From: Loxodes magnus
Taxonomy: Eukaryota; Ciliophora; Karyorelictea; Loxodida; Loxodidae
Reading direction: 5' to 3'
Assembly (NCBI GenBank): GCA_946699065.1
Contig: CAMPDV010000083.1
Span: 744,001-808,000, forward strand
Length of the DNA stretch: 64,000 nucleotides
A program made the position numbers and the translations under genes. The notes beneath the pieces are model-generated. The model ran no database searches. It was not told the origin of the DNA and was given only the letters and a program-made list of their open reading frames with translations. Below are positions 24,050 through 37,008 of the stretch, in pieces; position 1 is the stretch's first letter, and every line of letters starts with the position of its first letter.

Positions 24050-24970
24050 TAAATTAAGATAAAATAGAATTAAATAGCACTGAAATTTTAAAATCTTCAA
24101 AATCAAGACTTAAGTTGATGAAAGAGTTAATAATTATAAGAAAATAATCACTTTCTTAAATAAAAAGCCAGACAGAGCAAATATAAATACTTAGTAAACT
24201 TTCATAATACTTAAAAAATTAAATTAATTATTTATTAGAAATATTTTAATTCTGCATAAGTAAATTGATAGTTAAAGAAATAAAGATAATTTAGATTTGG
24301 TCTAACTAGCTATATAAAACTAAAGAAAATAAAATGTAATATGACTAGTATATTTTATAATGATAAATTACTATGATATAGCTTAAAATTAACTATCTTT
24401 ATTTCTTTATATAGCATCTTTATTTTGGTTATCATACCTTAATTTTAAATTATCAACTCTATAAGAAACTATTTATTAATTATTTTATTTATTTTATTAA
24501 GTTAACAAGCTAATACGTAGTTCTTCTATCTTTTCTTTTTATTTATTTTCTATTTTTAAAGCAAACTGCAAAAGTGGAATTTATCATCAATAATTTATTA
24601 CGAAAAAGCTGCTAAGCAAGGATATAAAAATACTAATATACTAAAAAAATTAAGACAACTAGAGTAGCTTCATAATGATAAAGAAACATAGTTAGATAAT
24701 TATTAATTATAGCCCTTAGATAAATAAAGCATCTAATTAACTAAAATAATACAAATATTAAATTATTTATTTAAGCAACTACACTAAAAATTATAATGAG
24801 ATAAACTTAAAATTACACATAAAAAATAACTAAGCATTTTAAGAAAATTATTTTGCTGTATATTTATAATAGAAATAAAGAATGATATAAAATATCTCTA
24901 ATCTAACTTAAAAATAGCTTGCAATTTATTATGTAATTCATATTTATATTTAATCATTGTATTTAAGCTT
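24050..24970 (+). CDS. Hypothetical gene, at least two coding segments
   Basis: Segment one (about 24060-24500) reads KIELNSTEILKSSKSRLKLM and continues in one frame through a Lys/Gln/Leu-rich stretch into a hydrophobic one. Segment two (about 24560-24970) is in another frame and reads SKLQKWNLSSIIYYEKAAKQ, then GYKNTNILKKLRQLEQLHND and LSILRKLFCCIFIIEI. A pyrimidine-rich tract before 24561 may be the end of an intron, but I could not fix both splice sites. The family is not recognised. The gene ends just beside the 3' end of the LINE, which is on the opposite strand. Confidence 0.35.
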
Positions 24971-24984
24971 TTATTTTATTTAAA

Positions 24985-27900
24985 TTTAAATTTAAACTAA
25001 AAGAGTTTTTTGACGTCTTTAATTGCAAGAATTGCTTCTTTCAATTATAGACGTTAGTAAATGTTTTTAAATAGTTTTTTAATCTTGTTTACATCTCATC
25101 ATTTTTCTTTAATTAGTTCTTCTTTCTATTCATCTTTAGCTTCTTCCTTTTTTGCTTTCTCCATTTCTAGAATCTCAAGTCTCCTTGTCATTAGCTTCTT
25201 ATGAAATATTTTGATCTATAAGTCTAAATACTCCAATTTAGACCTTGAAAATGAGTTTAGATATTCTTGATCGTATAGTATAAGGCGCCTTAAGTCATAA
25301 TTTCCGATATTTTCCGATAATCAATTCATTATATTAGAATAGTACACACATTTAAAGATATGCTCGAAAGTTTCATACTCTCCACACATACAATAGGGAT
25401 TATCAATGGGGTAATGACGATCTTAAAGATCCTTACGGAAATTATAAGTTTAGGTTCTAAGTTTATATATACTGATAATTTCTCGTCTATACTATTTGTT
25501 TAATTTAGTATAAGTAATTTGTGGAAATTGTTAAAGATTACCAAATTATTCAGTATATACTCTAGCTGTTTTCATCCTCATAAATTTTTTAGTAGCTACT
25601 TTGTAGAAATATTGTTGTATTTTTTCTCTTACATGTTTAGTAAAAGTTTTAAGATTGGTATTATTCTATTAATTCTGCAGATCGATATTATAAAGGTCTG
25701 ATAATTGCTACACTTAATCGTAGTATTGAAATCCTTTTTTCCATATATTAATGAAAAGAGAGCCTATTGTTGATCTTGGAAAATCAGTACTTTCTTATTT
25801 AATTTTATGGTAGAATCTGAAGAATTTTATAGCCATAATGTGCTTAAAGGGTAATCAATTCAGGTCTATATAACATGATTCATTAAATGTTGAAGATGCT
25901 ACTTAAAAAGCTTTTCTTGAAATTAATCTCATGCTTGATTCTATTCTGTTCAGAACTCCAGTTACTCCTTTTTGAATACTTCATGGTACTAAGTCTCCTC
26001 CATATTCTGCTTTAGGTAATGTAAAAAGTCTACATAAAGTTTTAAAATGTCAAGGAGTTACATTCTTATATCTCATCAGTTAAAAAACAGCTTTCTTCAT
26101 TGCAGCTATATACTTGAATGCAGTTTCTTTGCAATGGGGATTTAAGTTCTTCTTCTAATGTAGAATAACTCCTAAATATGTTACTTGTTCTTTTTAAGCA
26201 ATTGGCTAATTTCCTAATCATAAATTTAAAATTTATTATTTCTGATTCTTCTTTAGAAATTAGATGCATTCGGATTTGGTAACATTAATCTTTAAATGTG
26301 TTCATGCAAAAACTTTATTTGCTTCATTTATTAAATTCTACATCTACTTTGCAGATTTGGAAAGAAGAATAAGATCATCTGCCCATCCTCTACAAGCGAA
26401 GCTAATACTTGAATCCTGGCATTTAAATCCCAATTAGTTACTTTTACTTTCCAGATATCTAATTACTATGTCATAATACAATAATGCTAAAACTGGTCCA
26501 TGAGAACTTCCTTACATAACTCCATTGTTGAATTATAAAGTTCTGGTGCTCTTACCATCTATGATAAATGAAGAATTTAGGTTTTTATAAAACGATTCTA
26601 AGGCTATTATTATTCCAAGTGGTAGTTTAACTCTCTTAAGTTAATCAAACAAGAGTCTTCTTTCTATTGAGTCAAACATTTTTTCAACGTCTATCAGTGT
26701 TGCTATCAATTTAGTCTTACCTTTAGCACATTTCCGATAGTTATCAATTATTTGTTATATTATTCAAATTTATTAAGTTGTTTATCTGTTTTTCATAAAT
26801 CCCATTTATGAAGGGTGAATCAAATTTCTCTAATAAATCAGATTATATAGTCTTTTTGTTAAAGCTTTATCATATAGTTTTAGAATAGTATTAATAAGAG
26901 AAATAGGTCGTCAGTTTTTCCAATCATCTTTATTTCCTTTTTTAAATATTGGAATTATCACCGATATATTTAATTCCTAAGGGATTCTTCCAAGTCTTAG
27001 CATATTATTCAGAAAAGAATGAAGAATTATTAATAAATATTATCCACCATATTTCAGAAGTTCGCCTTTTATTCCATCTGGACCAGCTGCTTTTCCATTC
27101 GGAATTTCTTTTATAATTTCTTATATTTCTTTTATGGTAAAAAGATCAAATCCTTACAAATACGAGAGTGGATAATCTTTAATTTCTTAAATATTATCGT
27201 ATATTTTATCTATTTTTTAATTACTAAGATTTATCTATTCTTGAGTTAGATTATAATGCTTGTTAAAAACACAATTTTCCCATGATTCAATGAATTTATT
27301 TTTGATTTCTTAATCAAAGTTCATAGTATTTCTCTTCAAAGGATTTAGAATTTTCTTAGCCTGTGAAAAAATTTCCCTAGAATCTCCATTAAGAAGTAGA
27401 AATTTCTTTTTTGCTTTGTTTTTTTTAAATTTTCATAGATTATACTTGAAGTCTTTCCAAAGTCGTTTTGCTTCCTCATGAAGATTAGTTACTTGCTAGT
27501 TTATTCTTCCAAATCTTATGTGAGCTTCCTTATATTCTGAGTTAGTTCTTTTTGCCTCTATATATTTCTTTGTGAGAGCTCGAGGAAGTTTGTTATAATT
27601 TGAATCTGGAATAAACGAACCTAATGTTTGATCAGCATTGTCTTAAATATTACTTTTGATGCATTCATATTAATCTTCAAGATTATCTTAATCTATTTAA
27701 AAGAATTCTAGATAAGTTTGTAGGAAAGATTCTTAATATTTTTATCTATCTATTGCATCTTATAACCTATTTATTTTATATTTTCTCTGAGTTATCTTTT
27801 CCCAATATACTATAGAATTATTGATAAAGTCGACAGTGATTGGAATATGATCAGAAAATAAACTATTATTATGAGCAGTAAAATTTGCAAACTAATTAAC

Positions 27901-28440
27901 GTTCAAATGGTTGTTTATAATGATATAATCATTACAATACGTTTTTCCTGTTCCTTTGTGAATACATGTATTAATGTTGCTATCATTCACTATCTCAAGA
28001 TCGTTTTATAGTAAGAATTCTTATAGTCTAATGTTATTATCATAAGCATTTTCAGGATTATCACCGAAGCCTTATAAAAGAGCATTGAAATCTCCCATTA
28101 GTATATGTGGATTATCATTATATAAATTCAGCAATGTATTTAGTTGTTCATAAGCTAAATCTTTAACATCTTAACTTTTTCCATTATCAGGCATGTAACA
28201 AGACGTGATTAAAATATTATCCAGTTTAATTGTTATTTTATTTTATTTATTACTATGCATTTAACTAGAGATAAAATTCTATTTAACTAAAATAGTAGCT
28301 TTGCTGGATAAGAAACCAGCAACTTTGGAGCAATTAATTTATATGAACTACCGAATTAAGCTCAGTTAGTAAGAGAGAATCTTAAAATTTAATGTAAGGA
28401 GTGTCCTAAAATTCTTTAAAAGAACAGTAACTGGGGATAA
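24985..28440 (-). mobile_element. Non-LTR retrotransposon (LINE), 5'-truncated
   Basis: It comprises ORF2 (next entry), a 3' UTR of about 100 bases, and a 3' end CAAAAAACTCTTTTAGTTT followed by (AAATTT)n at 24960-24995. The 5' end is missing: similarity starts inside the endonuclease near 28440, next to the VWA gene start, as is usual for target-primed insertion. Three decayed relatives of this LINE occur in the window (31840, 46500 and 58535). The 3' terminus is shared with the SINE-like repeats. Confidence 0.85.
25099..28440 (-). CDS. LINE ORF2: endonuclease-reverse transcriptase
   Basis: Domains in order: APE-type endonuclease with DSLLLTELN, SCYMPDN, HILMGDFNA and FSDHIPITVDF; linker; reverse transcriptase with PNGKAAGPDGIKGELLKYGG, RPISLINTILKLYDK, GFMKNRQTTQQI, LIATLIDVEKMFDSI, MQGSSHGPVLALLYYDI and WADDLILLSK (the catalytic ADD, with Trp in place of the usual Tyr/Phe before it); and a C-terminal Cys/His finger CMCGEYETFEHIFKC. 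The tail LEILEMEKAKKEEAKDEQ is followed by TGATGA at 25101-25096. At least one frame change lies near the N-terminal end of the endonuclease. The layout resembles APE-endonuclease LINE clades; the clade cannot be fixed without a tree. Confidence 0.85.
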
Positions 28441-28477
28441 GACTTGGCTAAAATAACATGAACATAATAATGTGATA

Positions 28478-29450
28478 ATGATATAACTATTTGAATATAG
28501 ACTAAATATTCCACTAGATTATAAAATTTAAATAAAAGAAGAAAGACCTGAAGAAGCTTTAGATTGTCATTTTATAATCGTTATTGATATCTCAGACTCG
28601 ATGTCTCCACATTTAGAAGAATTGAAATAGTAACTAAAATAAGTTATTAAAAATATCGAAGAAAACGAAATATAAGAATAAATAGGATAGACAAGAAAAA
28701 TAAATGCTTAAGAATTTGAAGAAAATGTAAATGAAATCTCGAAAGATAAAATATGAGCTTGATGTGCTAAAATAAAGATTATTTTACCTGAAGAATTCAA
28801 ATTCAAGTCAAGCTAATAAAATGAAATGAGTTATTAAGTGGAAGATTTTTATGAATGTTCATAATATAATTTGGATTGGACACTTAATTCTAATGAAATA
28901 TTAAGGTCAATCTGAAAATTCATTTTATGCTGGATAAGGAAAAATGAAAAATAAATAGCAATAAAATTAGAAAGCAGCAGTAATTATTCAATTATAGATT
29001 GAATATGTAGATACCCAAACACATAAGAATTATTTAGAATTAAAAAGTATTTAATAGCAAATTTGTGCTGACGAAGAAGAAATAAGTTTAAACTGCGGAG
29101 GGGTGAAGAACATTTCTTAAGCAAAAAGTATTAGAATCTGCATAAAAAAAAGAAATCTAAAAGACCTAATAGGATTTGTAATATGGAATATAATCTACTC
29201 AATTTAAAATATAAATGAGTAATAAAAAGAAGAAATGCAGCAGTTCTAAATGAGAATGAAAGATTTCTTTGAAGGTGCATAATAAAGAGATAAAGATTAA
29301 TCAGTAAGGACAAGAAGTAACTTAAACAGTAAATAATTGAAGAAATATTCAATTTAAATCCATTCGTGGATTAAATTCCTGCAGAAATCAACTATAAAGA
29401 CCATCCTGATATAGCATGAGAAAGAAAAAACTTAAATGAATTAAAATTTT
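28478..29450 (+). CDS. VWA-domain protein, 3' part disrupted
   Basis: The protein starts MIQLFEYRLNIPLDYKIQIK and reaches a von Willebrand factor A strand with a complete MIDAS motif, FIIVIDISDSMS (DxSxS), at about residues 32-43, followed by Gln/Glu-rich helices. VWA domains bind a metal ion and mediate protein interactions. After about residue 150 the frame changes. A later segment (29040-29400) has ADEEEISLNCGG, MRMKDFFEGA and further charged helices. Introns or decay could explain this. The start codon lies about 40 bases from the truncated LINE on the other strand. Confidence 0.5.
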
Positions 29451-30244
29451 ATATCTTATAAAAATTTCATAAATATGCCTATTTATTTATTTTTCTTTTG
29501 AAAGATATGGAGTTTCATAAATAGTTCTCGGTGCCTGTTAAAAAATCAGAAAATGATTTTATTAATAGATATGCTTTATTTTATGATAGCAATTATATAT
29601 GTAGAATATTAATTTAAGGGATATATCTAAAATTTATGAAGCAGATAAAAGCGAAAATATCAGATTGAATAAGCAAAGGTTTAAGATGTTTCTTAGTTTA
29701 TTAAATAAAAGGATTCTACTTATTTAGATAATTTAGATAATAAAGTTATTATTACAAATAATTGACTAAAATTCAAAGAGTAAATGAGTGCATTAAAATT
29801 ATTTTATATCAAATCTCAAAAAATTAAAAAAACGATGATATTTGCTAGTAATTGTTTATATAATTTAATAATTAGCATCATTCTTTTATCTTTGATCAAA
29901 TATTAGAACGTGAATTGCATTCCTTTAATTAATATTTTCAATTTGTCAATAAATAGGATAAAAGAGATATTTAAATCTTAAATACTTAAATAAAGCATTG
30001 ATTGTAAAATAAAAAATGGTTTAATATCTATGAGAAATATAAAAAGTTTCCTTTATAAATTTTAATTAAATTTTTAATTTATTTTTATTTCAACTTTTTC
30101 GATTTAATTTTATAAAGATTTTTCTTGTAACTAGATCAATAAAATTCATTAAAATTTGGGCTACTTTAAATTACCCAATTTAAGTCCTTATTCAATTATC
30201 ATAGCTATGTAGTCACATATCTGCAACAATTTAAATTAACAAAA
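29451..30244. other. A+T-rich DNA without a supported gene
   Basis: Possible continuation of the VWA gene in the first 150 bases; otherwise nothing recognisable. Confidence 0.3.
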
Positions 30245-30560
30245 ATGGACTCCAATGTTGAAGCCTTTTTCCCTGATAGGTAGATAGCATTAATTTCTGT
30301 AAGTTTTTACTAAATGCAAAAAATAGCTATTATATTCGTAATTGAATTATAGCTAATTTGATATTACATGATACCCAACAACATTAACGAAAAAACTGTA
30401 AAATGATTGCAGGTCTTCAATTAATCCTAAAGCATCTATTTGTAAATTCTATTTAAAATGTTCCTAAGATAGAATTCCAGACTTCGAAAAAGTAACATAA
30501 TTACAAGCTTATCATAAATAATCTAAAATAGCCAATTTGAAAATAATAAAAATTTAAAAT
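30245..30560 (+). CDS. Short hypothetical gene with a 28-nt intron
   Basis: Exon 1 reads MDSNVEAFFPDRQIALIS. The intron at 30299-30326 has GTAAGT at its 5' end, TACTAA as a perfect branch-site match, and TAG at its 3' end. Exon 2 continues LLYSQLNYSQFDITWYPTTL, CRSSINPKASICKFYLKC and IPDFEKVTQLQAYHKQSKIA. Without splicing the frame loses this Asp/Pro/Cys-rich character. The family is unknown. The end is unclear: the first in-frame TAA beyond the good part is near 30556, and no in-frame TGA follows for several hundred bases. Confidence 0.45.
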
Positions 30561-31839
30561 TTAATAATTTAATTATTTTTCATTATGAATAAACCATTCT
30601 ATTAAGTTTACTTCAGCCTATTAATTTTATTAAACTCTTATTTTATTTTCTTTGCTATTCAACTTATTTATGATTTGATCTAATCTTTAATCTAATTAAA
30701 TCTTTTTTAATTACTCTAATAATTAAAAATAGAAAAATATTTAGTTTATTTATAAGCTTATACATTTACTCCTTCCTTTTTTATTTATTTTTTAAAATCA
30801 ACTAATTAAGATTTTATATTTTTACCCTTATAGATAATTATCTTAAATAAAGCTCCTTAAATTAAAAAAGTTATCTCTAATTATTATTAGCAATTTATAT
30901 TTATTTAAGCATTATTTTAAGAGGTGATTAAAAGATTATATGATATTTTAAGTATATTTTCTCTTTGTTTTTCCTCTTATTTAAATAAGTTAATGTGTTT
31001 ATAGTTCTTCACTAATAAAGATAAATTAAATCTTTAATTAAAAGTTATTTATATAGTCATTTAGATATTTATTCTATTACACTCTATTTCATAAATTAAC
31101 TTCAATATTATTATTTAATTAAGCTAATTTTCAAAAAATAAGTCCTAAAATTAAATTTTTGATTATAGCATAGTTCAGCTTATATGTTGCTTAGTAATAA
31201 TTATAAATTTAACTATTTCTATAATTCATTAAATAATCTAAATAAGTTGTTATTTTTTATCTAAATTAAAAGGTTATTTTATATAAATATCTATGAGTGT
31301 TAAAAGCTTTTAAACTTATAAATATGAGTATATACTAAAGAAAATAAAGAGTAATAATAAACTATAAGTAATACAAGAGTAGATTAAGAGATATAGCTAA
31401 TTAAAATTAATAGTAGTTTGCTATTAATTTTAAAATATTGTATAATAATTGTATTATAACTAAGGATTTTCTAGATTACTTAAGTATATATTCATATATA
31501 CATTACCAAGCTTCTTATATTTTAAATTTGAATGCTTTAATTTGATAATTTGGAGTTGAGGACAAAGGAAAAAATTAAAAAATATTAGAACATTTTCATA
31601 AGGATTTAGTTTAAATACTCGAGAGAAATATTTAAAATAAATTATTATATAGTAAAATTATAAATAGAAACTAAATATGTAAATGTCATTCTTCGACTAA
31701 ATCTTTTATCATTTTTCTCAATATTTATTATAAACAAAATTACTTAGGATATCAGAATTATAATATACTCAAATTATAATAAAAATATTTGTTAAACTAA
31801 CTGTTTATAACTTTATAATTTTATTTGATTAGTGACTCT
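30561..31839. other. A+T-rich DNA without a supported gene
   Basis: Hydrophobic-looking translations occur in all frames, as expected of T-rich sequence. No motif or repeat is recognised. Confidence 0.35.
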
Positions 31840-32240
31840 AAACAATAATTTAGATAAAAAATAAAATTAAAATATTTCACAAGAAGGTAATTCCAAGAAG
31901 ACTTAAAATTCTAGAAATAGAGAAAGTAAATAAGGAAGAAATTAAAGATTAGTAGGAAAAAAAGTAATTAAAGAAGATGATAAGATCAATACAAATAATA
32001 AATCTAAAAAATCAAGTAAAAGAATTCCTGCCAAGTCTCTTAAAATTATTTCGCAATAATTAATTAAATTTAAGAAATGTAAGCATCTTTTTATTGAAAA
32101 AAATACCTTAATCAGAATATAACAATTAGCTTCTATATATTAATTGATATTTACGAAATTCTAATTTTTATTTTCTAAATGCAACTTACAGTTCCTATAT
32201 TTAATATAAAGGATTTATTTTGGATTTATGAATTTATTAA
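31840..32240 (+). mobile_element. LINE 3' fragment (decayed), copy L3
   Basis: The segment KIFHKKVIPRRLKILEIEK, then VNKEEIKDQQEKKQLKK, aligns with the C-terminus of the LINE ORF2 (KIFHKKLMTRRLEILEMEK, then AKKEEAKDEQKEELIKE). Downstream similarity to the LINE 3' UTR is weak. It is on the plus strand, opposite the intact LINE, and has lost everything upstream of the last 40-60 codons. Confidence 0.6.
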
Positions 32241-32388
32241 AAAAAGTTCTTTCATTTTTTTATTTAATAGACTTCCTTGCCTTAGTTATAGCTAATTACT
32301 ATAAACAATTCTATTTAATTCTATTTAAACTAAATCAATTACTATATTTAAGAATATAAAGATAGTTTGCTTAATAAAACTAAGTCAA

Positions 32389-32979
32389 TCAAGAATCTTT
32401 ATTTTCTACTTGAACTTTCAAGAGTGTTATTTTGTCTCCTCTACTGCAGCAGCAAAAACCTGCATATACTTATCCTTCCTTTATTTCTTTTATATTTTCG
32501 AATGCTGGTCCAAAATCTTACCCATCTATTTCATAGCTTATATTGCCCTTTTAAGTGTCTACTATCATTTTTATTTTTCAAGTTCCACTTTTTAATGCTA
32601 CTCCATAAGACTTTCCCTCAGTACACGAGTTGTGTCGCAATTGACCTCTATTTAAGTAATAAGTCCATCCATAATTTGAATCAGAAAAGCAAGAGTCATA
32701 GTCGTTGTAAATGCTTCAACATACTCCTAATTTCAGATGTGGAAAACTTTATGCAGTGTATTGAAATTCAAATATATAAAGTTTGTCTTTTTATAGAATT
32801 GGTTCTATTAAAACTGAAGGGAAATAATACCCACCATTATAAACCACAGTTTTTTCATTTTCAAAATCATAAGCATCAGACGATAGTTCATAACTCAAGC
32901 AAGCTAAAAAATTATCTAAGCTTCCAAGAGCTTCCTATTTATTTTTATCTTTCTCCACTTGGTATTCTTTTATTTCCAT
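32389..32979 (-). CDS. SPRY-domain protein, copy 3 (short N-terminus)
   Basis: A 196-aa protein in one frame, with TGA as stop (32391-32389) exactly where the SPRY fold ends. It starts MEIKEYQVEKDKNKQEALGS and lacks about 26 N-terminal residues present in the other copies. SPRY features: FEFQYTAQSFPHLKLGVC, NYGWTYYLNRGQLRHNS, SGTWKIKM, GNISYEIDGQDFGPAF, YAGFCCCS and ITLLK. It is the most diverged of the five and the one with the clearest TGA terminus. Confidence 0.8.
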
Positions 32980-33339
32980 ATTATAAAAATTAAATTGAAG
33001 TTACTTAAATATCATTATAACTATTATTTCAAATAAACATAAATTAAAAATTTCAATTTATTAAGCAATTAAAAATAAAAAGGAAGGAATTTAAATAATT
33101 AGCCTCGTGATAATTTAATCTTAATTTTGCAATCCTTTGATAATTTAATTTGAGATTATAGTAAGAGAGTATTTATATTTCTATATCTTTAAAATAAAAT
33201 AAATTTATCTTAAATTTAAAATTAAAGTTAGCTATAAGCTTAATTACTTATTATTCTCATATCTTTAAAGCATCTTTATCTCTAAATTTCATTTTTTATA
33301 CATTTTAAGTAGATATATCATTTGATTTATTTAAAATAA

Positions 33340-33850
33340 CATATTAAGAATTTTATCTTCTTTTTTCCAATTCTTTCGAAAGCTAATAGAACTTTAAACT
33401 ATTTAATTTTAGTTTTTTAACTGCTGATATTTCACATATAATGATTTAGAAATATTTCAAGTATGCTATTCTATCATTTTTGATTATTGGTTTTCTCTAA
33501 TATTTTAATTTCCTCTTTTCTCTTCTTAATTTTCTAAAATATCTCTTTTTTTATTTTTGCTGATTTTAGAAAATGATTTATTCTTAAATATAGCTTTTAT
33601 AGTTTTAACTATTTTAAACTTAAATATCCTTATTTCATGTTATTTCAATTTTATTTTATTTCTCAATCATTCTTCTTTATCTTTGCACTTAGCAAATTAT
33701 TAAAAAGAATAATCTTTCTTAATTATCTTTGAACCATTTTTTCTTATCTGCTTCATTGAGTTTATTTTTATCTACTTATTCTCTGAAATTAAATTTTACT
33801 TAAAAATAAAAAATTTATTAGAGTAATAAAAATTTAATAATTAAATCATA
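33340..33850 (-). CDS. Possible basic hypothetical protein
   Basis: One minus-strand frame reads NFREQVDKNKLNEADKKKWF, then RRMIEKQNKIEITWNKDIQV, KKRYFRKLRREKRKLKYQRK and DRIAYLKYFQIIICEISAVK over about 160 codons. It is strongly basic and helix-prone. No start or stop can be fixed and no domain is recognised; A+T-rich DNA alone can give similar frames, so this is tentative. Confidence 0.25.
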
Positions 33851-34129
33851 ACTAAAACATTCATTGATATGTCATATTTTCTATATATTATTATTCTAAA
33901 CTTCATTTATTATTTTTATTTTTTCATTCATTTTTAGTTTCTAAATATAATGAGAGAATTCGCAGTGTTTATTAATTTGGATTTATATATAATTTAGAAT
34001 AAAATTATAAATATATATATTTATGATTTAACTATTAATTAAATTATTTATAATTAAACTAATTTTGTTTTATAAATACTCATTTAACTTATATAAATCT
34101 TTTTAGATAGGTCTAATATACTTGCTAGC

Positions 34130-34690
34130 AACCATAAATTATTTAGATATGTTACTAAATTACTTAAAATGCAAAAGTCATTGAAGCTTTGCTTAAAATT
34201 TATTTTCTTCACTATTTCAGATATGATATAGCACAAATATTTAAATCAAAAAATAAATAGAAATTGAGTAAAAGTTGTTTGTTTACATTATATAGAAAGA
34301 TAATTTCTAATTCATATTAATCTTATAGCTTAGAAAAATCCAAGAAACTTGAAGTCGCAGTAAAATTACTCTAACTTTCATATCAATCAGTTAACATTTC
34401 TCATCTGAAGGCAAACTCTTTGCAATTTCCTAATCTACAAAAAAAGAAAGCCACAAACAAAGTCATGATTCATTACTTCATTTAATAACTAAATAAAATA
34501 AAAATTTACGTTAAATCTAACTTTTAATTAAATATAAGCTTAGAGGATTATCATTTTCATAACTATTCTCTATATCCTCTTTTATTATTTTAGCTTTGCT
34601 AGCAAATTTTAATATTTTTAGCGGTTTATTAATTAGAAAATTATCTTTCCCTTAACCTAATTAAATGAAAATAAATACTGTAATGAATCT
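34130..34690 (+). CDS. Possible hypothetical gene
   Basis: A single plus-strand frame reads NAKVIEALLKIYFLHYFRYD, IAQIFKSKNKQKLSKSC and, at 34320-34480, SLEKSKKLEVAVKLLQLSYQ followed by SVNISHLKANSLQFPNLQKK. The stretch 34335-34480 is clearly richer in G+C than its surroundings. The frame meets TGA at about 34665. The start codon is not resolved. No family is recognised. Confidence 0.35.
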
Positions 34691-36930
34691 AAAATTAATT
34701 AGTTTTAAATGCTTTGTTTGCTTCTATATGTTGAATAATTTATTTTAGTTATTTGATATTATGGATTTATTTATCTTCATATAGCTACACATAAACAATT
34801 AATTATGAAGTTAGATATTTCTTGCTTATTCTTTTTTTAATTTCTAGGTAACTGTTTATTTTCATAAATACTCGTTAATTAATAAATAATTTTACCTTTA
34901 AATTAGTAAGTTGGATTTTAACTAAGAGTTTTGGAAACAATTTTAGAAATACATGGTTATTTAATATTAAAGCATCTAATATAAAAATATTAATTATCCT
35001 ACAGTTGCTTTAGAGGTTAATACTTTTGTTCTGTTAGAGCAAATAATTATTTATATTAAACTATGAACCTCATTTAGTTTTATAAAGGTGTGATGCTTAC
35101 TATCTTTTTATTAAAATAGAATCTAAGCATATTCTTGATTATTTAATTAAGTTGGTATTTTGTACTTTTAAGCTATAACTATTTAATTATTATTTCATTT
35201 GGAATGCTTATTTAGCTTAAATGGTATAGATTTTAATTAAACCTAAAGTATTTCTATTATTTAAGTGATAGCAAAGTAATAAAATTAGATTGCTATGGGT
35301 CTTCTAGTTGATATAATATCGACTATTTGTTTCATAAGAAAAGCTAAGGAAGCTTGATATGTTGAATTGAATAGATTTAAATGGTAGTTAAGGTTATAAG
35401 ATTATAGAGTATTGCTTAAAATTAATTATTATAATAGTGATTTGTTCTAAAATAATTACTCTTTTTAAAGTTTAGAGTCTAGAAATACAAAATATAATCC
35501 TTTTAATTAATAGAAGCTTAATGTATTTCCTTCAAATAAATAAAAGACTTTTTTAAAATAAATGCTATACTAAACTATTTCAAACTTAACAAGGGAAATG
35601 TTCTATTTAATTCTGCTTTTATTATTTCATCTTTTAATATCTTAAAGATTATAGCTTTTAATAGGTCTTCATTCATATAAGATAAAAATTTAGTTATTAA
35701 TGGAAGATTAATAGAATAAATAAAAATTTATTTTACGCATAAGTTTAAAATTAAAATAATAAAGATATTATAAATAAAATAAGCATTAAAGATCTTATTT
35801 TTACTAAATATCTTTTATAGAATTATTTATAGATGAAGATAGATTTAATAAACTAGCTAATTATTTAAATAATTTTAGCTCTAATTGGTGGAATTTTTAC
35901 ATGATATCAACTTAGTTAAATTAAGTTAACTTTTCTTAATTAATAATTATTTTTTAATAATTATTAAGTTTTTATTTTGATAGATAAAATCTAAAAATTC
36001 TCAAACATTTCTAGTTAATTTAAATAAATGAAAATCTAAAATTAGTATAATTATAAATGTAAGGTTAGTAAATAGTCTCCTTCTTATAGATATTTTTATA
36101 TAATTAGCTTTATTTTTAATTATTCTAATTTAAAAATTTATTTCATTTAGTATTAGTTAGTTACCTTCTCAACTAAGAAATTCATTATTTAAATTATTTT
36201 GCTGCTTGTTCTTTGTCTATAAGATTTAAATTTGATTTAAGATAAAAATAATTAATAAATGTTTGAATATAAATTAACTAGTGAAGCTATCGGTATAAAC
36301 TTGCAAAAATTAATTAAATTTTATTTAATAAGAAATACTTTTAAATCTAAAACCTAAATCTAGATATACAAATATAGCTATAATTATTATGGATTTTATA
36401 AATTAAATTAATTTAAACAAAAACTAAATTCAAGGATCTTAAAATTTATAGCTAATCAATATTTGTTATAATAACTTAATGCATCTAAATTTTGATAATT
36501 GAAAATATGATATTTAAAGTATTAATAATAGATTGATAATATCAATAATTGGACTGAGAACCTAGTTTTAAGCTAAATATTAAGATAAATTTTTTAATTT
36601 TAATCTTACAAATTATTTTATTTTTATATTAAATAATTAAATTATTAATTTTTGTTAGATTCTACAGAGATAATAAGAATAAATATTCGTAATGAAAGGG
36701 TTATATGTTGTATAATTTATCATATTATTTTTTTCAGTGGATTTTCATTATATCCTTTCTAAGAAAAGATAAAAAATATATGAAAACAAGTTTTTTTTAA
36801 TCAATAAATATAATATAATTTAAAAATGCTCTTTCCTAAATATTAATTATAAATAAAATAATTATTTATTCATTTAGTTCCTGTAAGAATTTAAGAATAA
36901 GTAATTTATAAGTTTATCCTTCCTTTATAA
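34691..36930. other. Long A+T-rich stretch without a supported gene
   Basis: About 2.2 kb in which I found no domain motif, RNA gene or sequence shared with the rest of the window. Confidence 0.35.
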
Positions 36931-36937
36931 GTAAGAA

Positions 36938-37008
36938 GCACAATTGGTTTAGTGGTAGAATGCATGATTCCCATTCATGCGACCCGGGTTCGATTCCCGG
37001 ATTGTGCA
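36938..37008 (+). tRNA. tRNA-Gly (CCC), copy 2
   Basis: Identical in all 71 positions to the copy at 17314 and preceded by the same AGTAAGAA. A TTTT terminator follows. The downstream 130 bases resemble the flank of copy 1. Confidence 0.97.
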
